Positions 28,136 through 37,326 of a stretch of DNA of 64,000 nt are shown piece by piece. Positions within the stretch are counted from its first letter, which is position 1. The number at the start of each line of letters is the position of its first letter. The translations under genes were made by a program, and so were the position numbers. The notes under the pieces were generated by a model. The model did no database searches and had not been told where the DNA came from. It worked only from the letters and a program-made list of their open reading frames with translations. This DNA comes from an uncultured Thermoguttaceae bacterium (GTDB taxonomy: Bacteria; Planctomycetota; Planctomycetia; Pirellulales; Thermoguttaceae). Location of the stretch: the NCBI GenBank assembly GCA_938084835.1, contig CALKER010000015.1, positions 1 through 64,000 on the forward strand. The letters are read 5' to 3'.

Positions 28136-28596
28136 CTCCTCTCTCCCGGTCTGCAGTGTTTGCAAGATGTGGAAACGCGGCTAACTTCACTCCGCAATAC
28201 CCAAGGTCCCCAGAAACCACAACCTCACGGCCTCGACGTCAACGCTAGAGACCTGTCGCTTTGTTATTTACCCATAGGTGACTTTCGAAGATACAGTTTT
28301 CTTTTGCAACAGAGTTGCCTTTCCGAATTCGCATGGTCTCGCGGGCAATCCCCCGCCGCAAACCCGTGACTTTTCGCAGGATGTTTGCTAGTTGGTGAGA
28401 AGTCTCCGTTTACCGATCTTTTGCACTTGCCGAACGGCTCGCAGTTTTTGCGCAGCACGTACCACTTCACACTTGGGAAACCATTAAACATGCCCAAACC
28501 TCCAACGAATAAAAGCCTCTCGAAGCATCTCTCCAAGGGCAATTCCAGCCAGTTTGCACTTTGCCAAATTACGTTAGGGAAGAGTCAATAACAAGA

Positions 28597-28683
28597 ATTC
28601 CTCCTGCAAATGACGAAGAGACTTCCGATTGCCTATTTGCAGAGTACCTATGAACTATTCCTCCTACGAATGACGGAGAGACT
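28597..28683. repeat. Repeat pair, 27 nt, CRISPR-like spacing
   Basis: Copies at 28597-28623 and 28657-28683 share ATTCCTCCT, then AATGACG, then AGAGACT, with four mismatches, separated by 33 unrelated nt. Only two copies are present and no cas gene is in the window. The opening ATTCCTCCT also occurs at 22274 before the other repeat pair. Confidence 0.7.
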
Positions 28684-28878
28684 ACTTGTCCGATACTGGA
28701 CATTTACGCCAAACAAAAATGACAACCAAAACAAAGTGATTTGTCTCTTGAACCGCTCAAAAAACCATTGAGAGTTCTTGGCCAAAAACGAACTTCCTCC
28801 GAGGCAAGTTCCCGATCACGCACCTGAGGACTTGAGACGATGGCCCCCGACGCAGATCGCCAAGAGGAGGAAAGTTTC

Positions 28879-28983
28879 ATGGAAATCAGCGATAAGCTAA
28901 CCCCTCACGCGTGGAAAGGCCCCATGAAACGGTCTAGCAATCACCGCAGAGCTCTCTCCCAAGACTTTAGAAACGGGATGTGA
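28879..28983 (+). CDS. Possible 34-residue peptide with strong ribosome binding site
   Basis: ATG at 28879 with AGAGGAGGAAAG 4 nt upstream, a far better ribosome binding site than many genes here have. The peptide starts MEISDKLTPHAWKGPMK, is basic and has no membrane helix. A near-identical AGAGGAGGAAAA occurs 132 nt later (28996-29007), ahead of a GTG frame of 28 codons. No family is recognised; chance is possible. Confidence 0.3.
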   Translation: MEISDKLTPHAWKGPMKRSSNHRRALSQDFRNGM

Positions 28984-29282
28984 TAAAGTCACAATAGAGG
29001 AGGAAAACCAACGGGGAACAGTGAGGACGAGGTTCGGTTTAATGAAACTACCGATTCCGCCGGGCTCTTCTCCGAATGCTGCACGCTTTTCGATTAAATC
29101 GGCATGACCCGGCGCAACGTGGCTGCAATAACAAGGTTTTGAGGTAAAAACCCTAGCCGAAGAACACCAAGCCCGACCTTAGGCACTCGGGGCTGATCGG
29201 GATCATTTTCTGATCGTGAAACAGCCCGGTGGGGTAAAGACGTGGGAATTAAGGTGACGTTTTCTTCGCGAGCTTGATCAGG

Positions 29283-29879
29283 CTATGCCTCCGCAGAAAA
29301 CCGCAAGTGGGAACTTTCCCCCTCACAGGGATGTCCCGCCGTCATCCCTCGTGTGCCTTCCTGGGAGGGGACAGCCTCGGATTCGACATAAAACTTGATG
29401 GGCGAGGGGTAAGTGGCTTTTTGTGCTGGGACAATATTTGAGGCTTCACCGCCAGGCGCGACATGCTCCGTGGTCCGGCCTGAAAAGTTTTCTTGGGACG
29501 ATGGGCCCTCCTGCAGGCGCTGACAGACTTGCCGCCAGGTTTCGCGGTCTATTTCCAGAACGCGTGCGGCTTCGCGCAACCGCTCAATATTCCGGGCAAG
29601 CCCGGCCTGCGCCAGAGTCAGATACACAAACCGATAGATCGCCGCGACGCGGGGAGCCACTTCCGGCCAACGTTCCGGGCGAACCCCGGCCAGCAACTCC
29701 GCCACAATCGCTCGGGCTTTCTCTAAGGACTGATATCCTTCCTCAACTTGCCCCGCTTGCCAAAACGTCTCAGTCAAACGTATCTGCCGTAATGCTCCCT
29801 CTAGCAAGAGCAAATGCAATTTTTGCGGTGCCGAAGTCAATATTTCCGTGCTCAGATAATCCCACTGTTGGTTGGTCAT
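29283..29879 (-). CDS. fliS: Flagellar export chaperone FliS
   Basis: Cytoplasmic chaperone that holds flagellin before export. The N-terminal 120 residues carry the family pattern (YLSTEILTSAPQKLHLLLLE, then GALRQIRLTE and a helical bundle through RETWRQVCQRL). The C-terminal 75 residues are extra compared with typical FliS (about 125-135 residues) and look disordered. GGGGGC lies upstream of the ATG at 29879. It follows fliD by about 250 nt in the same direction, the usual fliD-fliS order. Confidence 0.85.
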   Translation of the reverse strand: MTNQQWDYLSTEILTSAPQKLHLLLLEGALRQIRLTETFWQAGQVEEGYQSLEKARAIVAELLAGVRPERWPEVAPRVAAIYRFVYLTLAQAGLARNIERLREAARVLEIDRETWRQVCQRLQEGPSSQENFSGRTTEHVAPGGEASNIVPAQKATYPSPIKFYVESEAVPSQEGTRGMTAGHPCEGESSHLRFSAEA

Positions 29880-30126
29880 TCTGAAGCCCCCAGGAAACTC
29901 AGCTGATCCGCCGAAGCTTGCCCTTCGGCCCTACCCCTAAAGGGGGAGCGCTTCGAGCCAAGGTCGACGGCTCCGCGCATTAAGGACAACAGCTCACGCA
30001 CCAATCCGCCGGTTGTTCACAAACTTCGGCTGTGGAAAAAGCCTATGGGGTAGGACAGATTTGAAGGTCAGCAAACTTTTTATCCAGGTCCGTATTCGGC
30101 AGGCATGTCCAAGGCCCAGTGATCAA

Positions 30127-32883
30127 TCACCGGCGATTTGCCTGTGCCACATAAGCTGCCAAATTATTTAAGCGCTCCACGACGGCTAGCTGACTCTGCA
30201 TTTGGCCGATGACCCGTTCCAGACGATAAAAGTCGGCCAAAAGTCGCTGCCTCTGCACACGCAATCGGTCATCCAAATCGGCAATTCGCCGGCTGTTCCC
30301 TTCGATCTTCCGCGTAAGTGCCTTCATTCGTTCCGACAACAGCGATCCCTCAATGCCTGCTAGCTGTTCCACGAGTGAATCCAGCTTCTTGCCAAATCCA
30401 TTTTGAGTATCCGCAAAGAAGCGGGCCGCACTGGCGGGATCTTGAGCCAAAGCCTCGCGGAGCTGACCCTCGTCAAGCTTAAGAGTACCGTCGTCACGAA
30501 GCTCAATACCTAAGTCCCGAAGGGAGGCGAAGCGGCTGTCACGCGAGAAAGCCGAGCTCAAAAGTCGCGGAATCTCCGTTTGTAAGCGCAAGGCCACCAC
30601 ATCGCCAAAAAGCGGCCCCTTTTTTCCCGTTGATGCGTCAAACGCCGCGTGCTCGGCCAATTTGCTACGAAAACGATTGTAAGCGTCAACAAGAACGCGG
30701 ACAGAGGCAACAACATCGGCGTCGCTTGTGCCCACGGTAATTGTAACTGGCTCGTGGCTCGCCTGTTTGACCACTAATTCCAGCCCCGGGATCACATTAA
30801 CAAATTTATTGGTAGAAGAGGCAAGCACGACTTGCGCGCCGGAAAACGCTTGCCCTCCCATGCCCAGCAAGGCATCCTGTGCTGGCGAGATTTCGGTAAA
30901 GCTCCCGGGCAGTGTGGACCCCGTAAGCACAATTCGGCCCTGAAGACCGGGTTGTTGGCTCATTAGCACAAGTCGCCACGGTTGAGAGGATCCGTCGTTG
31001 GCAACCGTAGCGCTGACGCCCCCACCGACAGCATTTATCCGTGCTGCTAGTGCGTGAAGCGACTCCCCCGGCATCACGCTAACTCGGTAGGTCAGACTGC
31101 CATCGATCCACTGAACCGACTGACCATTAAGTTCGCCGGACTGCGAATCTCGAACCAGCCCCAGATCGTAAGCGGTAGTCCCGGTCCGGGGGATCACCCG
31201 CAGGCGCTCCCCTCCCAACCCAAAATCGATGATGCGGATCCCGTCCCCGGCAGGATTTATTTCCGCTCGCACGGACAACCCCGAGTTGTTGATTATTCGG
31301 ATTAAGTCATCGACCGTTTTGATGGTTGTCGGCGAGACGAAAATTGTGCGCGTACTCCCCCGGCTATCGATAAGGGTAAAGCTCCCCGCAGCAACGCCGC
31401 GTCCGCCGTTGAGGCGTGCTAAAGGAGTATTTTCCGAAACAATCTGCAGCTGGAGATCGCCACTGGCGACAGGCTGTGTGCTTCCGGCTGTAGCCAGGCC
31501 AAGTTTCTCGGCAGTCTCTGTTGCATCCACGCTCTCGACGGAAAGGGGGACACTCGATGCATGAGAAATATCGCGGATGAGGATTCCCAACTTCCACGGA
31601 TTAAGCTCCGCACGCAGGCCAACACCCGCCCCATTAATGCGGTTGAGGATATCGGCCAGGGTTTCGCTTCCCGCCAGGTCGACAATAGCCTCAGCTCCGG
31701 AGCGATCGCGAAGCCGAATTTGCCCTAAATCTCCTAGCCCCTTTCCTCCCCGTAGTCGGCTCACAAGGACACTCTGCAAACCACCGAGGAGCCGCCGCCC
31801 GACGACTGTTGCACCCACCGGAGCACCATCTAAACCAAGATCCCGAAGAAGCGCCGAGCCGTTAATCGCCTCGAGCCTCGTTGAGCCTGCACCCTCGGTG
31901 AGATCGCGAAACACAAGACGCTTACCATCCTCGGCGATCTCTAGACGAAACTTGCCCGGAGCCAAAGCATTCACATACTCCAAAAGCTGACCCAATGTCA
32001 ATTCATCCCCCGAAACCTGGGAAGCGAAGAAATCCGCCAGGTTTACCGTTCCCACCGTGCCATCGCGAAGATGGTAACGAATCTCGGGAAGGTAGCGCAA
32101 AGTGCGGACGCCGTGTCCGTCGTTAAGAGCAGCCAGACGGGTACCTTGCGCCAGGAAAACAATATCCTCACCATCGGCAAAATCCTCAGAGGTATTAATC
32201 CCCAGCAACCCCAGCGATCGAGCTGTTCCTGGCGTCACTTCTTGAACGACCAACCGCCCGGAACCCCCCGAGAGATCTGTCAGTCGGATCCGATCTCCCT
32301 CGGCCGTGGCAAAAACGCGGAGGTTCGTCTGGCCATTGATGAGTCGCAGAACATCCTCAATTGTTTGCGCCGCCGATAAGTCAACAGTCGCTGTCCCGCC
32401 CGCGCGATCCGAAATGCGGATCAATCCGGGGACAAATCCAGCCCCTCCGCGAATGTCCGCCAAGGAGAAAGGCCGCGCCAAATCTGGGCCAAAGCGCCAG
32501 CTAATCTCCGCCCCTGCCGGCCCCACGCGATCGGAAGGAAGCCCCACGCTCACCACCTGGTGCTGCGAGGCGAGTCGCAACGGACGAACAGTGACGGAAC
32601 CACTTGGCGGCGAACCGGTAACCCGCGCTTCAACAACCTGCGGGTCGCTGCTCTGGGCTGCCCGACGATTGTATAGCTCCGTTTTGCCCAGGTTTCGCGC
32701 AGCCAGCTGGACACCAGTCAAAAGCGCACTCAGCTCCATCACTGCCGACTGCTGTTGCTGCAGCACCTGATTTTGACCAGCAAGTAAATCGCGTGGCCGC
32801 CGAGCGAGGGCGATCAACTTGTCAACAGTGTCGCTGATGGGGATACCACTCATAAGGCCGATGTTCGTCTGGATCCGCCCCAT
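30127..32883 (-). CDS. fliD: Flagellar hook-associated protein 2 (filament cap), very long
   Basis: Caps the flagellar filament and guides flagellin folding. 918 residues, roughly twice the common length. The FliD N-terminal block (NIGLMSGIPISDTVDKLI) and C-terminal coiled region (DASTGKKGPLFGD; LRDLGIELRDDGTLKLDE; FFADTQNGFGKKLDSLVEQ) are clear. Between them are several flagellin-IN-like units (QTIEDVLRLINGQTNLRV, ETLADILNRINGAGVGL, TVDDLIRIINNSGLSV, ESLHALAARINAVGGGV), which explain the length. The ATG at 32883 has AGGAGAAAGGA upstream; an in-frame TTG lies 21 nt earlier. No flagellin gene is in the window. Confidence 0.93.
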   Translation of the reverse strand: MGRIQTNIGLMSGIPISDTVDKLIALARRPRDLLAGQNQVLQQQQSAVMELSALLTGVQLAARNLGKTELYNRRAAQSSDPQVVEARVTGSPPSGSVTVRPLRLASQHQVVSVGLPSDRVGPAGAEISWRFGPDLARPFSLADIRGGAGFVPGLIRISDRAGGTATVDLSAAQTIEDVLRLINGQTNLRVFATAEGDRIRLTDLSGGSGRLVVQEVTPGTARSLGLLGINTSEDFADGEDIVFLAQGTRLAALNDGHGVRTLRYLPEIRYHLRDGTVGTVNLADFFASQVSGDELTLGQLLEYVNALAPGKFRLEIAEDGKRLVFRDLTEGAGSTRLEAINGSALLRDLGLDGAPVGATVVGRRLLGGLQSVLVSRLRGGKGLGDLGQIRLRDRSGAEAIVDLAGSETLADILNRINGAGVGLRAELNPWKLGILIRDISHASSVPLSVESVDATETAEKLGLATAGSTQPVASGDLQLQIVSENTPLARLNGGRGVAAGSFTLIDSRGSTRTIFVSPTTIKTVDDLIRIINNSGLSVRAEINPAGDGIRIIDFGLGGERLRVIPRTGTTAYDLGLVRDSQSGELNGQSVQWIDGSLTYRVSVMPGESLHALAARINAVGGGVSATVANDGSSQPWRLVLMSQQPGLQGRIVLTGSTLPGSFTEISPAQDALLGMGGQAFSGAQVVLASSTNKFVNVIPGLELVVKQASHEPVTITVGTSDADVVASVRVLVDAYNRFRSKLAEHAAFDASTGKKGPLFGDVVALRLQTEIPRLLSSAFSRDSRFASLRDLGIELRDDGTLKLDEGQLREALAQDPASAARFFADTQNGFGKKLDSLVEQLAGIEGSLLSERMKALTRKIEGNSRRIADLDDRLRVQRQRLLADFYRLERVIGQMQSQLAVVERLNNLAAYVAQANRR

Positions 32884-33567
32884 CGCGCGTCCTTTCTCCT
32901 GCAATTAACAGAATTCAGCGAAAGGCAAAGTCGAATAAAAAGCGTGGAAAGATGGCTTAGACGAGCCGGGCGTAAGCACCATCCCTCCAAAATCGCGTCC
33001 GAGACCCTCTCCACACTTAGCCATTAAAAACCCACGACGCCTCGCAATTCTCAAGACCCTCATGGAACCTTACTTCCCAATCTGGCCGCCACATCTCAAC
33101 TTGTCTGGGGCACTTATTCCCCGCCGGCACCTGGCATTGACCTTCGGTGGGATCCCCCAGAAGGAGCGACGTTGCTCCTTTGCTAAGCTCCCATGACTTC
33201 TTTTCGCTTCCACTTAACTCGGACGACACAAACTAAGCCTCCTGCCAAAGAGGCTTCCACACTGCCTGCTGCTGGGGAAGCGATCCTTAGTAGACCGGTC
33301 ATGTGCGGCAAACACCGCGATATCCGCGGCCAAGCCCCACGCATGTTGATCACGTTTCGTATCTTTCTTTAAAGCGACGAAATCGAACTTTTAAGTACTC
33401 CTCAAGGTTTACCGGATCGAATTCCAGTCATTTCCTTCGAGCTAAATGGCCAGCCCCTACCCGTCATATTGGCGAACGCTCAAGGATAGCCTATCCCTCA
33501 GAAGGTACATCCACCACGCGCAAGGCCTGCCCCTCGCGGAAATTTAGTCATGTTTTGCCCCTACTCT

Positions 33568-33599
33568 AATCTACATCGTCTGAAATCTACATCGTCTGA
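33568..33599. repeat. Exact tandem repeat, 16 bp x 2
   Basis: AATCTACATCGTCTGA occurs twice without a break (33568-33583, 33584-33599), followed by AACG. It lies about 700 nt before fliD in its upstream region and 820 nt before dnaA. Confidence 0.9.
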
Positions 33600-34236
33600 A
33601 ACGAGGGCAAAATTAATGGTACAATTTGGTAGCCATGGAGAGCATGAAAAAGATATGCAAAAGAGGGAAAGTTTCCAGAATGTCCGTTTTTTCAACATTT
33701 CACCTTCCTAGAAAATTAGCCCCCCGATAAGCGGAACGGCGAGAAGACCTGCATTCTACAGCCCACGTGGGTCTCGACCATCCCTTCAGCTGCCCGCAGA
33801 AAGCTCTGGTACAACCAGCTCGGCACCCTGTAGCGCAAACTTATTAGTGAAGCAAAATTCCCGTGGTGATCAGGAAAAGCGAATCTTCTCATCCTAGTCA
33901 AAAATCAATTCTTGGATTTTTCGTATTCCTCGGTTTCTTCCCTTTCTGCGGGATCGACTAGATGAAGCGAAGTCCAGTCTAAGACCCCGCGGTGGGTAGA
34001 CCTCCGCAGCAAAAGCCCTTGGGAGGAATTTCTCCCCCCTTGGTGTACGTGAACATATTTACATTTTGCCACGGCTGCCACCAAACTTGGGAACAACTTT
34101 TCCACCGTTTGGGCGGCGAGGGGATGTGCGAGGTTCCACGAATGCTTTCGCCAGTCATTGGCTGTTGGACTAGTCGGAAATGTTGGAAGGGGGAAGCCCA
34201 ACTCGGAAGTCCTCCAAGGTCAATGGAGCCTGGTCG

Positions 34237-34252
34237 GTGCTAGCGCTAGCAC
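34237..34252. promoter_or_regulatory. Perfect 16-bp palindrome at the dnaA promoter
   Basis: GTGCTAGCGCTAGCAC reads the same on both strands and ends 8 nt before the -35 box of the predicted dnaA promoter. Symmetry and position suit an operator for a dimeric regulator. Confidence 0.6.
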
Positions 34253-34260
34253 ACCCCGGT

Positions 34261-34288
34261 TTGACAGTAACGCCGGGACCATTACAAT
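34261..34288 (+). promoter_or_regulatory. Sigma-70 promoter for dnaA
   Basis: -35 TTGACA (34261-34266), 16-nt spacer, -10 TACAAT (34283-34288). One mismatch from consensus over both boxes. Predicted start of transcription near 34295, giving a leader of about 130 nt before the GTG at 34423. Confidence 0.65.
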
Positions 34289-34422
34289 CGGGAGACCGAC
34301 TGGTGATGCGAAGCCGGCATTCCCGAGTCTTCTCGCCCTCCGGAATGGCCGGCCTCTGCCTGTAGCCTTGTTTTTTTCCTGATGGAGAATTAGGAACGCA
34401 TAAAGCGTTTCGCGGTCAGGAT

Positions 34423-36252
34423 GTGCGCAGTTATGGGGCGGTGACGGCAGTGGCCAAGGAAGTGCTCCAAAAAATCACGGCAATCCGTCATGCCCTGGCC
34501 AAAAGGCTGGGGAAGCAGCGGTTCGATCTGTGGTTTGGAGCAGAGCATACCCTCAGTCTAAAAAATGGCACGGTACGAATCGGATTGCCCAATCTACTCT
34601 TCCAAAAATGGGTAATGCAACAGTTTCGCGAGGATATTGTAGCTGCGTGCGCAGAAGTGCTCGGCTTTTCGCCCGTGGTCGAATTCCTGCCGGGGCCCAC
34701 TGAGGAATGGACATGTCAATCAAATGGCGGGTTTTCGACTCAGGGCGACGAAAAAAATGGTGAAGGGAGTCCGATTTCGGAATCGCTTTCACCGCAGCAA
34801 CCACCGGTCTCCCCGCCGTCCTCGCCGGCAAAGCCTCTGGGCCACGTGGCTAGCCGCAAGTCCCTCATGGCGCACGAAGATCCTGCACCAGGGGACGCAG
34901 AGGCCGCATCTTCTGACAGTTCGTCCGAATTCTTGGTCGAGCCTAAGGACTCGCTAACCGAACCAGCGGATCCCGCAGGAGTCGACAATCCTCTTGGCAC
35001 CCAGGGTTTAAGGGAGTCGCTTCGCGGGAATGCCTTGGTGGAGACTTGCTTCGAGGTCCGGCCAGAAACGGTCCACGAGGAAACGCTCTTTCCGGAGTTG
35101 GTAAGAACTCAGCCTCCCAGCTCGCCGCGCCGCAGGCGTAAGAAAGACCTCGAAAGCTTTTCATCTCTTGGCGGCGCCCTAACTCGTTCGCCGGCGCCTT
35201 CACGAGAGAATGATCGCCGAAAGGTGTTGACATTTGCCGACTTTGCGGTGGGCCCCTGCAACCAACTGGCCTTTGCCACTGCCGCGGAAGTGGCCCGGCA
35301 CCCGGGACAGCTGTCGCCACTTTTTCTTTCCGGTCCCACAAGTGTGGGAAAAACCCATCTTTTGCAGGCAATTACCGAGGAGGCACGGCGCTGGCATCCA
35401 CAACTTTGGGTCGTTTACCTCTCCGCAGACGATTTTGTTACCGCATATGTAGGGGCTCTCCGAAACGGTGGTCTTCCCTCCTGGCGAAGCAAATTTCGGC
35501 ATGTTGACTTACTCGCTGTGGACGACATTCAGGTGCTTATCGGAAAGCGTTGGGTGCAGCGCGAGCTTTTGTTAACGATCGATGCCCTGCTGCGTGACGG
35601 TAAGCAGGTGGTACTTGCGTGCGACCGGCCACCAGAGGAGCTGTCAGACTTCGGAGAGGATCTTCTTGCCCGCATTAAAAGCGGACTGAGTTGTACGTTG
35701 GATTGGCCCGACTGCCAAACGCGACGCATGGTGGTAGATCGACTCTGTCAGCGATTGTCCTTCCCGATGGCAGAAGAGGTGCGCGACTTTGTAGCGTTCC
35801 ACATTGCTGGACATGCCCGCGACCTTCTTGGTGCCATTCGTCGGTTGCAGGCGGCGGCCATCACCTGCGGAAGCCTTCCCGACCGAGCTACCGCGGAGAA
35901 GGTTTTAGAAGACCTGGTGCGAGTTCGGCATCGGCCTGTCCGGCTAAAAGATATCTGCGAAGCAGTGTGCGATGTTTTCGGAATTGAGGCGGAAAAGCTA
36001 GTAGGACCCTCGCGCAGCCAACCGGTAGTTCAACCGCGGCTTGTGGCTATGTGGCTTGCTCGTAAACTGACTCGCTCAGGTCTAAGCGAGATTAGCCGAT
36101 TCTTTGGGCGGAAGAGCCACAGCGCCGTTCTTGCGGCCCACCGCACCGTGGAACGGTGGTTAGCCGAAGACCGAACCCTCCGGGTCGGCGATCGGCACTT
36201 GTCGGTCAATGATGTGATCCGACATGTAGAACGGCGGTTGCAACTAAGCTAG
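34423..36252 (+). CDS. dnaA: Chromosomal replication initiator DnaA
   Basis: AAA+ ATPase that opens the origin. 609 residues: domain I (about 10-90, QRFDLWFGAEHTLSL, LFQKWVMQQFREDIV); a very long Pro/Ser/Glu-rich domain II (about 95-265); domain III with LTFADFAVGPCNQLAFATA, Walker A GPTSVGKTHLLQAI, Walker B LLAVDDIQVLIGK, sensor I CDRPPEEL and arginine finger LLARIKSGL; and domain IV ending SEISRFFGRKSHSAVLAAHRTVERW. The usual GGRDHTTV box-recognition motif is GRKSHSAV here. The first codon is GTG at 34423 with AGGA close by; in-frame GTGs at 34441 and 34450 are alternatives. dnaN is not adjacent. Confidence 0.94.
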   Translation: MRSYGAVTAVAKEVLQKITAIRHALAKRLGKQRFDLWFGAEHTLSLKNGTVRIGLPNLLFQKWVMQQFREDIVAACAEVLGFSPVVEFLPGPTEEWTCQSNGGFSTQGDEKNGEGSPISESLSPQQPPVSPPSSPAKPLGHVASRKSLMAHEDPAPGDAEAASSDSSSEFLVEPKDSLTEPADPAGVDNPLGTQGLRESLRGNALVETCFEVRPETVHEETLFPELVRTQPPSSPRRRRKKDLESFSSLGGALTRSPAPSRENDRRKVLTFADFAVGPCNQLAFATAAEVARHPGQLSPLFLSGPTSVGKTHLLQAITEEARRWHPQLWVVYLSADDFVTAYVGALRNGGLPSWRSKFRHVDLLAVDDIQVLIGKRWVQRELLLTIDALLRDGKQVVLACDRPPEELSDFGEDLLARIKSGLSCTLDWPDCQTRRMVVDRLCQRLSFPMAEEVRDFVAFHIAGHARDLLGAIRRLQAAAITCGSLPDRATAEKVLEDLVRVRHRPVRLKDICEAVCDVFGIEAEKLVGPSRSQPVVQPRLVAMWLARKLTRSGLSEISRFFGRKSHSAVLAAHRTVERWLAEDRTLRVGDRHLSVNDVIRHVERRLQLS

Positions 36253-36604
36253 CTACCCCTCACTCAGAGTGTGGGACAATCCACTCGACACGTACACTCC
36301 CAAATATGGGTATCCGTGCCAAGGCCTTCGCGCAAACAAGCCAGGCGAAAGTGTGCTGCAAGTTTCCTGTAGTCTTCAACGGGTCTCGCTCGACCCACTC
36401 AACTTTGTCACAAGATGCCACAACAGTTTTTCGCCTGAGATTGACCGCTCTTGGCATCGAGTCACAAGCGGAATGAGAGCCCGTGCCAACGCATCATTCC
36501 ATCTTTAGAGGGGGAAAATCCCATCCTTCGGCTAACAAAAACAGACCGCCGTCGGGGGATTCAAGACCCCATTACCATCCGGGTTCACGCAGTGGCATGG
36601 CCTT

Positions 36605-36625
36605 AGGCCGAGGACGGCCTTTTTT
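36605..36625 (+). terminator. Intrinsic terminator downstream of dnaA
   Basis: AGGCCG-AGGA-CGGCCT hairpin followed directly by T5, a textbook intrinsic terminator shape. It lies 350 nt after the dnaA stop and is the only good candidate for that transcript. Confidence 0.7.
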
Positions 36626-36656
36626 AAAAGCGACAGGCTTTTTCTCGGAAATATAA
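36614..36656 (+). repeat. Second copy of the rnhA 3' element
   Basis: ACGGCCTTTTTTAAAA, then AGG, then TTTTTCTCGGAAAT, matching the blocks at 26611-26646 in the same order and orientation, here with a few extra bases between blocks. Confidence 0.5.
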
Positions 36657-36687
36657 GGAGAACAGGGATTTCGCACTTGCCAATCCG

Positions 36688-36705
36688 CCAGCCAAATTTG
36701 GCTGG
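36688..36705. promoter_or_regulatory. Perfect 18-bp palindrome
   Basis: CCAGCCAAATTTGGCTGG is identical on both strands. It lies between the dnaA terminator and the promoter at 37297. It could be an operator or a protein-binding landmark; no gene start is near. Confidence 0.5.
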
Positions 36706-37296
36706 AACCTCCTAGCCATGCATTCGCTTTTGGGGAATCACCGATTTAAGATCGGTTCCTGACAATCGAGCTTGGCGCGCAGCCGATACAGAACCAGTCA
36801 ATGACAGCTGGCGCCACGGCGATTCGGCCCAGGTATGCCGGTCATCCCTTGCGATTTTTGGCCCTCTCCTCCCGGGTCGGGCACTTGGTACCTCCAAAAA
36901 CCCACGATGCGCTACCAATCGCCAATTAAAGAGAATCTGGTCCGTTGAGCCGTCCGGGCTTAGAGCCGCCGGCAAATACTTGTTAACACGAAATTGCCCA
37001 GCGAACGTCCGGCCTGCCCACAGCTACGGGGAATCCCTTGTCCGATACGAACGCAATCAACGTCGGATGGTGCCACTGACGGCCGAACGAGTAACCTCAA
37101 AATTTTTAAGCGTAACGGTATCAAAATACCGGTATCGGAGAAATGTATTGCCAGGTACTGGTGTGGCGGAAAGGACTCTTGGCACGGCATGTTGCAGAAT
37201 AGCTTCAAGAGGTGTTTGTCGACCGCACCTGAAAGGTTACTCTGCGGCTCTTGTCTCCAGGCCTCAGACCGACAATTTTTGCCTAACTTCTTCTGT

Positions 37297-37326
37297 TTGA
37301 CACCCCCTCCGGCGGCTGCCTATACT
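37297..37326 (+). promoter_or_regulatory. Sigma-70 promoter upstream of the coiled-coil membrane protein
   Basis: -35 TTGACA (37297-37302), 18-nt spacer, -10 TATACT (37321-37326). Transcription would start near 37333, about 260 nt before the gene at 37592. A second TATACT at 37486-37491 without a clear -35 may give a shorter transcript. Confidence 0.6.

Larger units (their letters stand above)
28136..29282. other. Long gap with a repeat pair and a possible small gene
   Basis: 1147 nt upstream of the oxidoreductase gene and downstream of fliS. It contains the 27-nt repeat pair at 28597-28683 and the short frame at 28879. A 6-bp hairpin GAACTT/AAGTTC lies near 28790. No other supported gene. 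Confidence 0.5.
32884..34422. other. Long divergent gap between fliD and dnaA
   Basis: 1539 nt. It holds a 7-bp hairpin AAGGAGC/GCTCCTT at 33161-33180, a 16-bp exact tandem repeat at 33568-33599, and the dnaA promoter region with a palindrome at 34237. I see no cluster of TTATCCACA-type DnaA boxes, so I do not call an origin. The 98-codon leftward frame at 33905-34201 is not convincing. Confidence 0.5.

Noticed and set aside
33905..34201. 98-codon leftward frame ending in an acidic stretch
   Set aside because: TTG start without a ribosome binding site; only the last 15 residues look protein-like.
32884..34422. Possible replication origin upstream of dnaA
   Set aside because: No cluster of DnaA boxes or AT-rich unwinding element was visible; dnaA is often not at the origin in this phylum.
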